Shown here one piece after another: positions 1-11,211 of a stretch of DNA of 60,000 nucleotides; the stretch's first letter is position 1; each line of letters opens with the position of its first letter. Made by a program: the position numbers and the translations under genes. The DNA is from Gnetum montanum. Taxonomy: Eukaryota; Streptophyta; Gnetopsida; Gnetales; Gnetaceae. The notes beneath the pieces were generated by a model. It was not told the origin of the DNA, did not search any database, and saw only the letters and a program-made list of their open reading frames with translations. The DNA lies in NCBI GenBank assembly GCA_015680685.1, contig MNCI01027120.1:233390-293389 (forward strand), read 5' to 3'.

Positions 1-226
1 TGCTCGAATAAAGAGCCGTTCACTCTAGGACTCCTACTGCGGGCACATGGGAAAAATTCTAACTCTGGAGTGATCAATCTGCCAGAGCTTCGCTACTTCT
101 AGCCAGGATTGGGAAATGAGGGGAGTGCCGCCTCTTATTTATAGATATGGCAGCAGACCGCGATATCGCGTACGCGATATCGCATGGGATGCGATATCGT
201 GGCACAGTGCATGTCGCGTCTCATCA
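1..226 (-). repeat. Partial LTR of the G1 family, antisense
   Basis: Reverse-complemented, this matches the start of the LTR at 8075-8905 and the solo LTR at 45944-46785. It begins TGATGAGACG, has an upstream block with three copies of GATATCGC, a TATA box (TATAAATA, plus 137-144) and then the conserved downstream stretch ending near the 'gtgcccgcagtagg' equivalent. Only the U3 and early R/U5 part lies in the window. It is antisense to the G1 gag-pol that follows. By analogy with G2 it may be a separate LTR inserted in the G1 leader, but its other flank is outside the window. Confidence 0.8.
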
Positions 227-387
227 GTAAGGGATCAAACACTTTTCCGCCTCTGCTTGGCCCATTGGATGGAGGTGAACACTTTTCTAGGCACTTTTCC
301 TTTGGTGAAATTCCTCTTTTTGACTTTAGTCAAGGGGCCCTCAACCAAAACATGCAATCCACAATTCATGATCCTAGTTGTAGTTAG

Positions 388-870
388 AATGGATCCAATG
401 ACAAAAATGGATCTAGAGGAGTAAGTCATGAAAAGGGGGCAAGTGGAAGTCATGATAAGGGGGCAAGTGGAAGTCATGATCGCGATCATGGTCATGATCA
501 TTGAAGAGAAGGTAGTAGGCATCAACACGATGCAAGCCCTCCTTCCTCTTCTCCTTCATCACCTTCTTCTTCTTCATTTCATTCAGATCATAGCCATAGA
601 GGGCATGACCACAATGGAGGTGATCGATGGAACCGAAACAACAGAAGGGATCATCAAGACAGTCACAATCAAAGGCATGGGTGATCCAGAGAGACCCACC
701 ACCATGAAAGAAGGGTTAGTAGAGAACATCGTAGGCACCATCACTATGGCCTTGATGAACCTCTACTTGCCACTCGAAGCATGTTAAACATTGCAAAGGC
801 CATAAGGATTCCAACAAGGCATGTAAAGGAGCATAATAAAGAGGTTGGACATGAACAACATCTTTCAGTT
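388..870 (+). pseudogene. G1 gag, N-terminal His/Ser/Arg-rich region
   Basis: One reading frame (phase of base 424) runs through this stretch with only three stops. It encodes short repeats (SHEKGASG, SHDKGASG, SHDRDHGHDH) and then a Ser/Pro-rich and His/Arg-rich tract. The stretch ends with DEPLLATRSML. The same ending (DEPLLATRSMI) appears in G2 near 47,560, which confirms that the two are copies of one family. No zinc knuckle was seen. The true start codon is not clear. The frame shifts at about 840 into the gag core. Confidence 0.7.
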
Positions 871-2190
871 TGAGGGAGGCTATGACATTGATCCACAAAA
901 TCATCTCCAAGCCTTCCAAGATGCATGTGCCTTGCATAATATCAAGAATGATTGGCAGAAGTTGAAATTATTTCCAAGGACACTCATTAAGGAAGTAGAA
1001 AACTAGTACTGGTCCTTGTAACTAGAATCAATCAAGTGGTGAAATATAATGTTAGAATTTTTTAATGACAAATATCAAATTTATTCCCAAGTGTCCAACT
1101 TGAGGAAGCAGATCTAAGGGTGGAAACTAGGAAATCATGAGCCTTGGATGCTACTATTGGCTGATACTACTCTCTATTGCATAAGTGTCCCAGCCATGGA
1201 TATTTTCAACTTAATCAACTCCACCATATTATAGATGGGTTGTGATCTGAAACAAGGAAAACCTTTGGCATCTATGCTTACGGGAGACTGATAGAGTTAA
1301 GCACCTATTGGATCCAAAAGTGCAGAGGAATACAACAAGGACCCTTCTATTTGCAAAAGGGGGGTTCAATTTTGTGACAATGAGGATGAGTCAACAAGAG
1401 ATGAGGTGGCTAATTAGAAAACCTTGCCACTCTAGAAACTTCAGTTCAAAATTATGGTTAAGGTTGACCAATTATGGGAATCCATGGATAATAAGTTTCA
1501 AGTTGTCTTAAAAATTGCTAAAGAGTCCAAGGAACAAAGTGGTGAGCGTGAGCGTTGGAGACATAAGGAAGCTGAACGTGTCATATCCAAGGGTAAGGGT
1601 AAGGGTAAGATGGATACGATAGAGATGGTTGTAGACAGTGAATCAGATGATGATGGCAAATATGACATCTGCCTGTATGAACATCCCAAGGGATGTTATC
1701 CAACTGTGTCACACTTGCAGGAATCTGGGGTGTACACCTTACATCCACAACTTGCACAAAGGCAAACACCCAAAAGATTGCCTTATCCACAAGGAAACTC
1801 TTCACAATTTCACCAACCATAGCAATATTATCCAAGTGGAACTCCACCACAACCTTATGAATTATATCAGTAGTGGCAGCAACCACAATTATTAGTGTTG
1901 GCACCTCCAAGATAGCAATGCCCCTACCAGCAACCAGATCCCTATGGTTATTATGTTTACCAACCTTCATCTCCACGAGACTCTTCTACTCATGTTGCTG
2001 CTTACCAACCTCACCACTACCCTCCTAAATTTTACGAACTACCATATGCAAGGAGGGACACCACATACTATCCTTATGCTCCTCTTGTTCCTACACCTAC
2101 TCCTCCGCCTCCTACACAGCTACCCCCTACTCCATCCATGTAGGGTGAATTGCCTACCCAACCATAACAAAGAAATGCTATGAGGACAGT
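842..2190 (+). pseudogene. G1 gag core and C-terminus
   Basis: Begins with a retrotransposon-gag-type segment (HLQAFQDACALHN, then KLKLFPRTLIKE, then FNDKYQ and SNLRKQ), which is the capsid fold region of Ty3/gypsy gag. The frame then weakens. A clear stretch resumes at 1454 with a Lys/Gly-rich run, an acidic run (SESDDDGKYD), HPKGCYP and a long Pro/Tyr/Gln-rich tail to about 2150. G2 (48,300-49,030) and G3 (59,290-59,990) carry the same order. Stops are frequent. The role is formation of the virus-like particle; this copy cannot make an intact protein. Confidence 0.75.
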
Positions 2191-2424
2191 TAATCTGTAA
2201 CCAGTTAGCCAACCAAGTGGATCAAAACCACGATAAAAAAAAGACCCTTCTTTCGACCTCACAATCCACTAAAGCCCTCAGACACACCAATGGTTGGTGG
2301 CCTTACTCCTCCACCTTCCTCTACATCACCTTTATTCAAGTCCCCTTCAAACCAAAACCCCTCTTGAATCCATACCATGATGTTCACCCATGCTATATCT
2401 AATTAAATTTGAGTTGGTAACCTA

Positions 2425-2880
2425 CCTAGAAAGTTAGCTAATCCTAGGAGTCCCTCAGTGTATTTGCAAATTGCTAGAAATAAGCCTTGTAAAGCTCTTC
2501 TTGAATCTAGTTCCGATGTTAATATGATCTTGCATGAGATGTACACTACGTGGAACCTTCCTCCCTTGAAGAAGAGCAACATCAGGCTAGAGTGGGTAGA
2601 CCAGTCCATCACTATTTCATTGGAACTAGTAGAAGACATCATGACCATTATTTGTAGATAGTCATATCCTACTGACTTCCTAATAATCAAGGTGGAGAAC
2701 TACAAGGTGGACTTCCCAATTATTATGGGAAAGGCATAGTTAAGCACTGTTGATGCCAAAATGGGCATTAGAGATCTTTCCTTAGAGATATCCAAAGAAA
2801 AATAATTTGGGAAGATCGAGAAGAAGAGAATTCCATGTATTGCATACAACGATTTAGGGTGCCATTGTGTGTAGAAGCTA
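2425..2880 (+). pseudogene. G1 aspartic protease (retropepsin), broken
   Basis: Matches the G2 protease at 49,123-49,701 segment by segment (WNLPxLKxxNI, WVDQSITIS / LVDQSITIL, YPTDFLIIKV / YPIDFLVIHV, GKIEKKRIPC / GKIEKKKVPC). The active-site loop reads LLESSSDVN here, against LLDLGSDVN in G2, so the catalytic Asp of the D-S/T-G motif is Glu in G1. There is at least one stop in the middle. It would normally cleave the Gag-Pol polyprotein. It lies in the same frame as the downstream RT. Confidence 0.75.
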
Positions 2881-3399
2881 TGGTCAATGAAGTGAACATC
2901 TATCTCTACATGCAAGCAGTGTGCACCAAAAGCTAAAATCCAAAGATGTTTGTATGCAATAGCCACAAAACAACAAGGCACCCAGTGGCTAACAGCTGAT
3001 TCTAGCAACAATACATTTTGCATGAAACCTACTAAAGGCCTAATGTGTGATTATGTTGTAAGTATGGATGAACTCGAGCAAGTTCATCACCAGCTCTCCA
3101 AGGAAGTACACAATGATATCAATTGGGGAGAGTTGGAGATTCCTGATAAATTCAAACAAGAACCCCTTGAATTAAAGACACTACCGACCAGAATGAAATA
3201 TGTGTTCTTAAAAAATGGAAAGTTGATCATTATTAATGCCAAACTTGCTACAGGACAAAAGAAGATGTTGGTGAATGTTATGGAAAAATGGTTAATAGCC
3301 TTTGCCTAGTCATATTCTAAGCTCACAAAAATAGATCCAAGAATATGCTAGCACCAGATATACACTAACCCTATCGTTAAGCCGAAACAACAGTCGCAG

Positions 3400-4230
3400 G
3401 GATGATTGAATCCCAAATTAAAGTATATTGTCAAAGAGGAGATTGAGCAACTCTTCAAGGGAGGATTCATCTATCCTATTGCAAATAGTGAGTGGGTTAG
3501 CCCACTCTTGATTGTGCCTAAGAAAGTAGGCAAATGGTGAGTGTGCATTGACTTCTGACTGCTCAATATGGCAACTTTCAAAGATCATTTTCCATTTCCC
3601 TTTGTTGACCAAATACTAGACACCATTTCTAGTGATAGCTACTATAGCTTTCTGGATGGTTATAGTGGCTATAACTAAATCCAAATCACACCAAAGGACT
3701 AGGCGAAGATAACTTTTACAAGTCCTTGTAGGACTTTTTCTTACCATCAAATGTCATTTGGTCTATGTAATGCCCCAACTACATTTCAATGATTAGTCCT
3801 TAGCATTTTCCAACAACAAATTGGTGGTGGGTTAGAAGTCTTCATGGATGACTTTTCTACCTATGGAGCTACGTTCAAGCAAGCCCTAGACCATCTTGAG
3901 CAAGTGTTGAGAAGATGTGTCGAAACAAACCTCTAGCTCAATTGGCAAAAGAGCCATCTTATGGTCCAGAAGGGCATAGTCTTGAGGCACCATATCTCAA
4001 AAGAAGGAATCAAGGTGGACCCTGAAAAGATAAGCATCATCCAAGGAATAAACCATCAACGAGAAATAGTTAAAGAAGTGTGGTCATTCCTTGGTCATAC
4101 TGGCTACTACCAGCGCTTTATCGAGAACTTTTCCAAAATTGCCAAGTCATTGGTTCAATTAACAAAGAAATATGCATCACTTGTTTGGATCCCTACATGT
4201 GAAACAACTTTTCAACAACTAAAGTAGAAG
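3400..4230 (+). pseudogene. G1 reverse transcriptase
   Basis: Classic Ty3/gypsy RT blocks in one frame: IEQLFKGGFIYPI, SEWVSPLLIVPKK, LLNMATFKDHFP, SFLDGYSGYN, MSFGLCNAPTTFQ, then the catalytic VFMDDFSTYG (FMDDF at 3841-3855), KSHLMV and SFLGHTGYYQRFI. Both catalytic Asp residues are present. The stops after GKW, IDF, GYN, PKD and FQ sit where the family has Arg or Gln, so each is explained by a single C-to-T change. It would copy the element RNA into DNA in the cytoplasmic particle. Confidence 0.85.
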
Positions 4231-4239
4231 CTTGTTGAG

Positions 4240-4660
4240 ACCCCAATTCTACAAGCATCTGATTGGTCCATGCCATTTCATGTGATGACCAATGCATCAA
4301 ATTATACTTTGGGGGTAGTGCTTATGCATATAGATGATCAAAGGCATCCATATTACACTACACAAGCTGAAGTATCGTAGGTGCACAGTTGAACTACACC
4401 ACTACGGAAAAAGAGTTGATGGCTGTGGTGTTTGCCTTAGAAACATTCAAGCACTATGTGCTTGGTTATAAGGTGTTCATGGACACAGATCATAGTTCCA
4501 TCCAATTTTTAATAAATAAACCAATGATAAGCCCCCATGTCATATGGTGGCTCGTGATTTTGCAAAAGTTTGATCTCACAATGGTAGATTGAAAAGGTGT
4601 AAAAAATGTGATTGTTGACCACTTATCATGGCTAAGATGGAACGACAAGGAGAAAGAGAG
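4240..4660 (+). pseudogene. G1 RNase H
   Basis: Follows the RT directly: VMTNASNYTLGVVLMH, where the catalytic Asp of the usual TDAS/CDAS motif is Asn, then a frameshift near 4,375. The TTEKELMAVVFALETF and FMDTDHSSIQFLINKP motifs then continue in another frame to 4592. RNase H degrades the RNA strand of the hybrid during reverse transcription. The frameshift and the Asp-to-Asn change make it inactive as written. Confidence 0.75.
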
Positions 4661-4739
4661 TTCCTTATCTACTATCTCTTTGCATGGGCTATTAATGCAC
4701 AAATTCCCAATAAACCAAGATGGTATGACACCATTCTTA

Positions 4740-6069
4740 CTTATCTACTCAAGCAAGAACTGCTGTAAGAGCTAAACACTTAGAAGAAATAATAGTTTCT
4801 TCACCAAGTTAAGCATTTCATGGAAATCAATGGGAACCTTTACAAAGTATGTCCTAATGGCCTAGTACACTGGTGTGTCCTTGACACGGTTCAACTATGC
4901 ATTCTCTAGGATGCTCACGAAGGCCCTTGTGGGGGCCATTATGTTGGGAGACTCATGGCCATAAAATTCCTCATGGCAGGATATTACTAGCCAACAATCT
5001 TCAGGGATGCACACCAGTTCATTTGTGCTTGTAATCATTGTTAGAGAGATGGTGAAATGATAACTTGAATGGAGGGGCCATACCAATGGATTTAATCTCT
5101 CAAGCCATTTAATATTTGGGGCATTGACTTTATGGGTCCCATCACACCTATGTCAAATGAAAAGGCATATATAAAGTTGTGATTGACTATTACACTAAGT
5201 GGGAAAAAGCAGTAGCTTTCATTGACTCTACATCCACTACTACGGCTTAGTTTGTACAACAGAACATCATAAACAAGTTTGGTATGCCTCGTGCATTAAT
5301 TTCTAATAATGGAACTCATTTCAAAGGTGCCACTTTCCAAGAACTTATGCAGCGCTTGGTGGTTGAGCACAAACTCACAACACCTTATCACCCTCAAGCC
5401 AATGGTCAAGCTGAAGTCACTAATCGAGAGATTACAAAAATTCTAACATGCACTATTAGCAAGTACCAAAGGGATTGGAGCACCAAATTAAACGATGCCC
5501 TTTGGGCCTATCACTCTACATGAAAGCTTCCCATAGGTTATTCTCCCTATGAGCTCGTGTATGGAAAACTACCAACATTGCCCATTCAATCCGAGCTTCA
5601 AACACTCTCTAGAGCCTATGACCTAAACATGGATCTAAGTCTAGCACAAAAGTAAAGATCAATGAATCTCGACTTGCTAGATGAAAATCAATTAATGGCC
5701 CTATCATCCAACAAAGTGCATAAGGTATTCAAAAAGAAATGCCATGACCTCAAAATAAGAAAAGTCAAGTTTCAACCAGAAGATAAGGTTCTCTACTGGA
5801 ATCCTGCACACATACCTCAACAAACCAAGTTTCAAACATTGTGGAAAGGATCTTACATTATTGAAGAGACTATTCCATCTAGGTCCATGATCATATATAA
5901 ACCTGATAACCCAAACAAGAAGCAATTAGTCAACATCCAACAATTGAAACCTTTCCATGAGCCCAAGGCAACCAACTCAATAAACACCTGGCAAGATGAA
6001 CAACCACACTTAATCTTTCAGATCTCCTCCTTCCAACTTAGTCATGGAGGGCATGGCCATCCATACTAA
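4740..6069 (+). pseudogene. G1 integrase
   Basis: The N-terminal zinc-binding part is too eroded to read with confidence. The catalytic core is clear: GIDFMGPI (first Asp), DYYTKWEKAVAF, then GMPRALISNNGTHFKG where the usual SD-N/G is SN-N, then TPYHPQANGQAEVTNRE with the conserved Glu. The C-terminal part (FQPEDKVLYWNP, QTKFQTLWKGSYII) resembles the usual DNA-binding tail and is an open stretch of 135 codons from 5662 to 6069. The second catalytic Asp is lost, so this copy is probably inactive. Confidence 0.85.
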
Positions 6070-8065
6070 CACATTAAGTGGCTCCTTAGTCTTTCAAGTT
6101 TTTTTTTTTACACATTTTTTGATTTTACAACTTTTTGTTTTTCATATTCTTTGTTTTACATCTTTTTGTTTTTTAGGTTATTGATCTTTTCTAAGTTTTT
6201 GTTTTACACCATCGTTAGTATATTTAATATTTCTTAAATATCTTTTACTTTCTTTTATATTTTTTTATGTTTGGTGCAATTCTCTACTCTTTTTGCTAAT
6301 AAGGTGCCAAGTACAATGGTAATGTGCTATTCAATGGTGGTATGTATCATTTGTGATTTGATTGTTGATGTCTAGTTTCTAACTTTGAATGTCGTTACTA
6401 ACAACTAGGACATGGTTTCTTTTCATGTAACAGGTAGTGAGTCCACATCATTCACCCATCCATACTCTATGGTTCTCCTTGTTTTTGAAATGTGCAGTCC
6501 CTTTTTCATTAATACAACTTTAATAAATTTGTGACTTGTGTAGTTTCCGAAATTGGGAAGGATTCAAAGGTTAGGATAGGATGTGGCTTCAATGGGATGT
6601 GGTATTCTTCGTGCTTTTCCATTTTCCTATGTGTAGGAGTGTTCTCATGAATTTCTTACTGATTCATGTCATTTCATGATAGGAAGTCAAATAAGTCCTT
6701 ACATGATGTGGTCCTCATCAAAAAAGATAAAAAAAGACGCAGATTCAAAGCACATCCTTTGGACAAAATAAATGTGAAAATGCATGGTTCTTTGCATGGT
6801 GTGGTTCCCATTCAAATATATATATATATATATATAGAAATTCGAAGCACACCCCTTAAACCAAATAAAAGGGCTACAAGAACTAGTTATAGGACTTGTC
6901 TTGTCTCCTCTAACTAAGGCCCTTTCTCACTTCCTACTTCTTCTCCGATTTGGAATAGTGGTTGTTTTGTGGGAGCATTCTTATGTCTCAAGGGATGGAC
7001 TAATCTTAGAATGTCGATGTGAAGTTACTAAAAGTGGTTGGTTTTGGTTTGGACTAACAATGGATCCTATCAAGTCATTTAATCATAAACTCCACAAGGG
7101 ACTTCATGTGATCATAATTAGGAACTCCATTCCATTCTCTCTCTCATCCATCTATGCTTTTCATGTCTCATCTCACTACTGGTTTCATGTTTTGATTCGA
7201 TGTTCTGGTTTGATGTGTTGGGATTCTCGGTCAATTACTTCTGGGTTTTTGTACTTAACCTTCCATAACCATTAATCATCCACAGAGCCCACATACTCCT
7301 TGGTTTGAAGTTATGCAAGGGCATAAAGAGCCTATGCCTACTTTGGGGAGGAGGCACTTGCATATCTTTTGGTTTGGTTAAGTTAAGTTCTTTAACCTTA
7401 GAAATTTTTACAATCAAATTCTTTTTATTTACCCCATCAATGCCATCCAATTATGCACATCTTCACAACTATTTTTAGTGAATTCTTTCTTTTTATTGTT
7501 GTGAATTTCTATAGCCTCTTTTCAGTATTCCTTGTGTTAAGCTTTTTCTAAATTTGATGGATTGCTTCTCTTACCTAACCTATTTGTTAGTCTTACCACT
7601 AACATTATCAAGCAACCAATCTACCACAAACACAACTTAACGAGATATAATCACTGCAAGACAAGGTATTCAACTACTATGTGTTACACTTTATATGCTA
7701 ATCCTTGATTTTGTTGTGATTGCAATGGGAAACATGGACTAGAAGTGGGACTCTCTTCACCAAGGATGACACAGTAATATCACTCATGAGAGATTCTTCA
7801 TGACCATTAGATCTCTTCTACCTCTCCCTCATTTTTTTGTTGCCAAGAGGGGTTGGATGTCCATTGGATCTGAAGGTGTTCTTTCCTACTATCATGAACA
7901 CCCAATTTTGTACATAATTCTAATGATGTATGCTCGGCACTTTTGTATTTCTCCATTTCCTTTGTGTCACTTTACATATCAGTCAAACATTCCATTCCTC
8001 CTAATATATTTTGTAAGGGACTTGTTCCTCTTCTTCTATACTTGAGGACGAGTTTTCATTCAATC
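6070..8065 (+). other. G1 spacer between integrase and 3' LTR
   Basis: About 2.0 kb with T-rich runs just after the integrase, short open frames without recognisable domains, and a dinucleotide (AT)n run. Tat/Athila elements often carry an extra region here, sometimes env-like or antisense. I see no convincing protein in this one. The equivalent region in G2 is only about 0.9 kb. Confidence 0.55.
6816..6836. repeat. (AT)n microsatellite
   Basis: Uninterrupted AT dinucleotide run in the G1 3' spacer. Confidence 0.95.
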
Positions 8066-8074
8066 ATGGGGGTA
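8066..8074 (+). promoter_or_regulatory. G1 polypurine tract
   Basis: ATGGGGGTA immediately before the TGATGAATC start of the 3' LTR. G2 has ATGGAGGTA in the matching place (about 56,700-56,708). This is the expected primer for plus-strand DNA synthesis. Confidence 0.65.
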
Positions 8075-8905
8075 TGATGAATCATGTTTTACATGAGCCC
8101 CGATATCGAGGTGGCCTAAGATGCGATATCATGCATGCAATATTGTGAGGTACTCCTAGGCCTATAAATATAGCCCCTGGGCACACGATTTGGGGGAGAG
8201 CTTTTTCAATCAAGTAGGAAAATTCTTACAGTTTGTTCATTCAAGAGTTAGAATATTTTCCAAGTGCCCACAACAGGAAGTCTAAGTGTAATCAAATCTT
8301 TATTCAAGCATTGATATACCTGAACATGCCATTACATTGGCAATAAACATGAGCTCTTTGATTCTTCCTTGCAGCACTTGAGACGTTCTTTCTTTATGCA
8401 TTTATACATTGTGATTTCATGCAATTCACATTTAACATTATTTATTCAGCAACTAATTTTGATTAATTAGTCAATTAATTAAAATACACAAAAGCACAAC
8501 CCCTTCGAACATATGTGTGACACTTGGTAGCTCAGAAATGGTTAGTGTTTGACAACCTAGCAATGTTTACATGAAGTTCAAGATGTGTCTGGGAAGTGGG
8601 GATGATTACTTGTGTTAGGCTAGATTAGACAATAGTTCACTTAGCATTTAATTACTCTCACTTTCATTATTTTTTTAGGTGATTAAATTGATAAAACATA
8701 AAATGATAAAAATCTTATGCCTCAGTCACACTTAACCATACACTTGCATTTCACAAGTGAGACTAGGAAGACAAGAAATGGACAACACAAACTTACCATT
8801 TAGCTCTAGTATACTTGGTAATTAAAGTCTTCAAAATTCAACCGGATCACATGCGAACACCTGTGATTCATATGGTTGGGCGTAGGGGTACCTCGCCGCT
8901 CATCA
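8075..8905 (+). repeat. 3' LTR of G1
   Basis: 831 bp, starting TGATGAATCATG and ending GCTCATCA. U3 carries CGATATCG-type palindromes, followed by a TATA box (TATAAATA, 8163-8170) and a stretch shared with the LTRs at 44825, 45944 and 56709 ('caagtgcccacaacagg' and similar). The last 200 bp include the sequence that reads GGGGTACCTCGCCGCTCATCA at the end. The length agrees with the 842-843 bp of the other complete copies. Confidence 0.88.
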
Positions 8906-10105
8906 TCTGGTGAAGGAGAGATCAAAGAGAAAAGGAGTTTTCAAGTATCTCTTATTGAGCAAAGAAGCCCTCAATACTTAAAGGTTTCAAGAGAGGGAAC
9001 TAAGAGCTTCATCAAAGGGACTAAGAAATCTTCAAAGTCCAAGATGGTGTATGTTGTTGATCAAGAAGAGTTCCTCCCTCATAAGTCATGGGAGGTAAAA
9101 GATCAAAGGCAAAGGAGTGGCAAAGATCAAGGAATTTCTTCAAGGAAGATCAAAGGTATCACTAGAATGTATGATACTCATAATTTTTGCAATTGTTCTG
9201 TACCTTATGGCAAGGGAAAAGAGATTCTAAGCTAAGTTAAGGCTATCTCATGGGAGATACAGGAGTCTTCTGGCCAAGGTATGTGGAAGGATAGTTGCTT
9301 TGATGATGTTTTTAATGAATTTGATGTTAAAGCCATGGAGGAGAGTTTACCTTTTGAGTTGGTAACTACAAAATGGCATGAAGATCTTGTTGATGATTCC
9401 TTTAAAGAGGAGAAGCCGTTGGAATTGGAAAGTCCTATTTGGGATCTTGAAGCTTCAAGCATTGATGAAATTGGACAACCACATGTTGAAGATCAAGTTG
9501 AAATAAAGTTGGATGGGAGAAGCCATGAAGAGGTAAGTAACTATGATCTTTACCTTGAAAATGATAGTAATGTCTCCCATGTTGAAGCTACTGTGATGGA
9601 TGCTAATATTTCACTTCAACGTGGTAACGGTTTTATTCAATGGTAATGATGGGGCATCATAATCATTGTGGTGATTGGGATGAGAATGAGAGTCATGTTG
9701 TGACTTTGGATGTCACTGTTAGTGAGAGGAAGAATAATAATGATAATTTATTTAATGATGATGGCCATTGGCATAGTAATTATGAGAAAATCATTATTGA
9801 TATTCGTGAGAACATTGATAGTGATGAATTTGATTATCTTGGCTGTGAAATGAATGAGCAGAATGAAGGCAATCCCCATGGTTGAGCTAATGGTAAAAGG
9901 AAGCTAAGAGGTAGTCTTCCAAACATCAAAAGGAAGAAGGTGAAGAAGAGGAAAAAGAAAGGAAGAAAGGATGTTGGGTTAAGGAAGCCTAGTCCTTTTT
10001 CTTTCTTTTTTTCTTATTCTTCATTTGTTACAAGGGTGGATCATCATGGAGATGCGAGGGAAGCATTCCAAGGAGATACTCAAACGAAGAAAGCATGGTG
10101 AGGCA
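8906..10105 (+). pseudogene. X1: unknown acidic ORF with Lys/Arg-rich tail
   Basis: One frame is open from inside the LTR to 9646 apart from a single TAA at 9233-9235. A second frame continues from 9640 to about 10,100 with one TGA at 9883-9885. The first half is Lys/Ser-rich (GTKKSSKSKM). The middle is acidic and Asp/Glu/Asn-rich (for example EESLPFELVTTKWHEDLVDD). The end is strongly basic (KRKKVKKRKKKGRKD). No family is recognised. The LTR-like block that follows suggests an accessory or gag-like product of a different, non-autonomous LTR element. A plant lncRNA or gene fragment is also possible. Confidence 0.4.
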
Positions 10106-10280
10106 TGAGAACAAACCTCCATGAGCAAGGAAAGCTCAAAACCAAAACTTAACTAATACTCATTCTCATGATATTTTTGATACATTGAGTTTTGATTATT
10201 ATGATAGGAGTGCTGGCCTTGAGTCATGGTAGCATGGTACCTTCCAGCTTATGAAAGATCATTAAGCATAACATTTTAAG

Positions 10281-11211
10281 ATTGGAGAGATGATGAGGAC
10301 ATCACCCATCCCTTGTTTAATCCTCAATGTATCCTGGATATTTCTATGTATTGTTTTTGTGTGTGTCTTCTTGTGTTGAACTTTTGACGATGATTCCAAG
10401 GTGGTTTTCCATGTTTGGGAGTGTTTTGGACTTATTTTGATGAGTTAGGAGGTTTTGGGGGCTATGGGGACTTGTTTAAAGGTGTCAAGAGGTTCTAGAC
10501 CTCAAAATGAGCATCCTTAGTTTTGGCCTTGGCAAGATAGATGTCTACCCTAATAGTTAGAAATCTAATATGCATATTAGATGTCTATACAGTTTCAAGA
10601 CGTTTAATCCAAGATGTCTAACATGATTTTAAGGCATCTACTTTGGCATCTTTGTACTCAGGATAGATGTCTACTATTTCCTTTAGACTTCTAATGTGGA
10701 TTTTAATGGACATCAAATTAAATGGTAGATTGGAGAGTCACACAAAGAAGCTATAAATAAGAGTCCAAGATAGAAGACTAATTAGGCTAATCAGAGGAAG
10801 CAAGTTAGTCTCAAGGAGAAGAGTAAGAGTGAGATATTTGAGAAGTCTCTTGAGAGCTTGTGCAAGAAGAATTGAGTGAGAGAAAAGGAAGAACACATGA
10901 GAGAGATTAAGAGAATCTCATATAGTTGTCTTGTCTTGAGCTTTAGCTCCATTGTAAGCAATTAAGGATTGAGAGGGAACATGTGTGGCCTCTAATATCC
11001 CTAGGAGAGGTTTGAGTTTAGCTTGGCTCCTCATCTTTTATGTAATTCTCTACATAATAAGAGCTTTCTTATAAAAAGGAGAATTCTCTCTAATTCATTA
11101 TCTTATTCTTGCTACTAAGTTGAATTTTTTTTAGAAAGCTTGTGGAATGAATCCTTTTTGGAGTCTATTGAGGTAGGCTTTACATCAAGTGTACACTTCT
11201 AATGATCATGG
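10281..11211 (+). repeat. LTR-like block of element X1
   Basis: A purine-rich run (gattggagaga) is followed by TGATGAGGACATC, as for a 3' LTR. A TATA box (TATAAATA, 10752-10759) is preceded by a region with repeated AGATGTCT-type words (about 10,545-10,690) and followed by a purine-rich transcribed-looking leader. The right end (near ...aatgatca) is a guess, because no partner LTR is in the window. Confidence 0.45.

Larger units (their letters stand above)
227..8905 (+). mobile_element. Ty3/gypsy LTR retrotransposon G1 (Tat/Athila-like), 5' end missing
   Basis: Order gag, protease, RT, RNase H, integrase, long 3' spacer, polypurine tract, 3' LTR, as in Ty3/gypsy (Metaviridae-type) elements. 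RT has the FMDDFSTYG signature seen in Tat/Athila relatives, and the related copies G2 and G3 have a primer-binding site resembling the 3' end of tRNA-Asp, also typical of that lineage. The 5' LTR and primer site of G1 are not in the window. Coding frames are broken by many stops and a few frameshifts, so the element is not autonomous. The family assignment comes from motifs only. Confidence 0.88.

Noticed and set aside
235-528. Minus-strand open frame over G1 gag
   Set aside because: Opposite strand of the His/Ser-rich gag; Met/Thr-rich shadow reading.
6666-8045. Small open frames in the G1 spacer as an env-like gene
   Set aside because: No signal peptide, membrane pattern or similarity that I can support, and frames do not correspond to G2.
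8876-8905. Start codon within the G1 LTR for the X1 ORF (MGVGVPRRSS)
   Set aside because: The same MGVGVP reading occurs in the solo LTR on the minus strand (45,973 downward), so it is LTR sequence and not part of the X1 protein.
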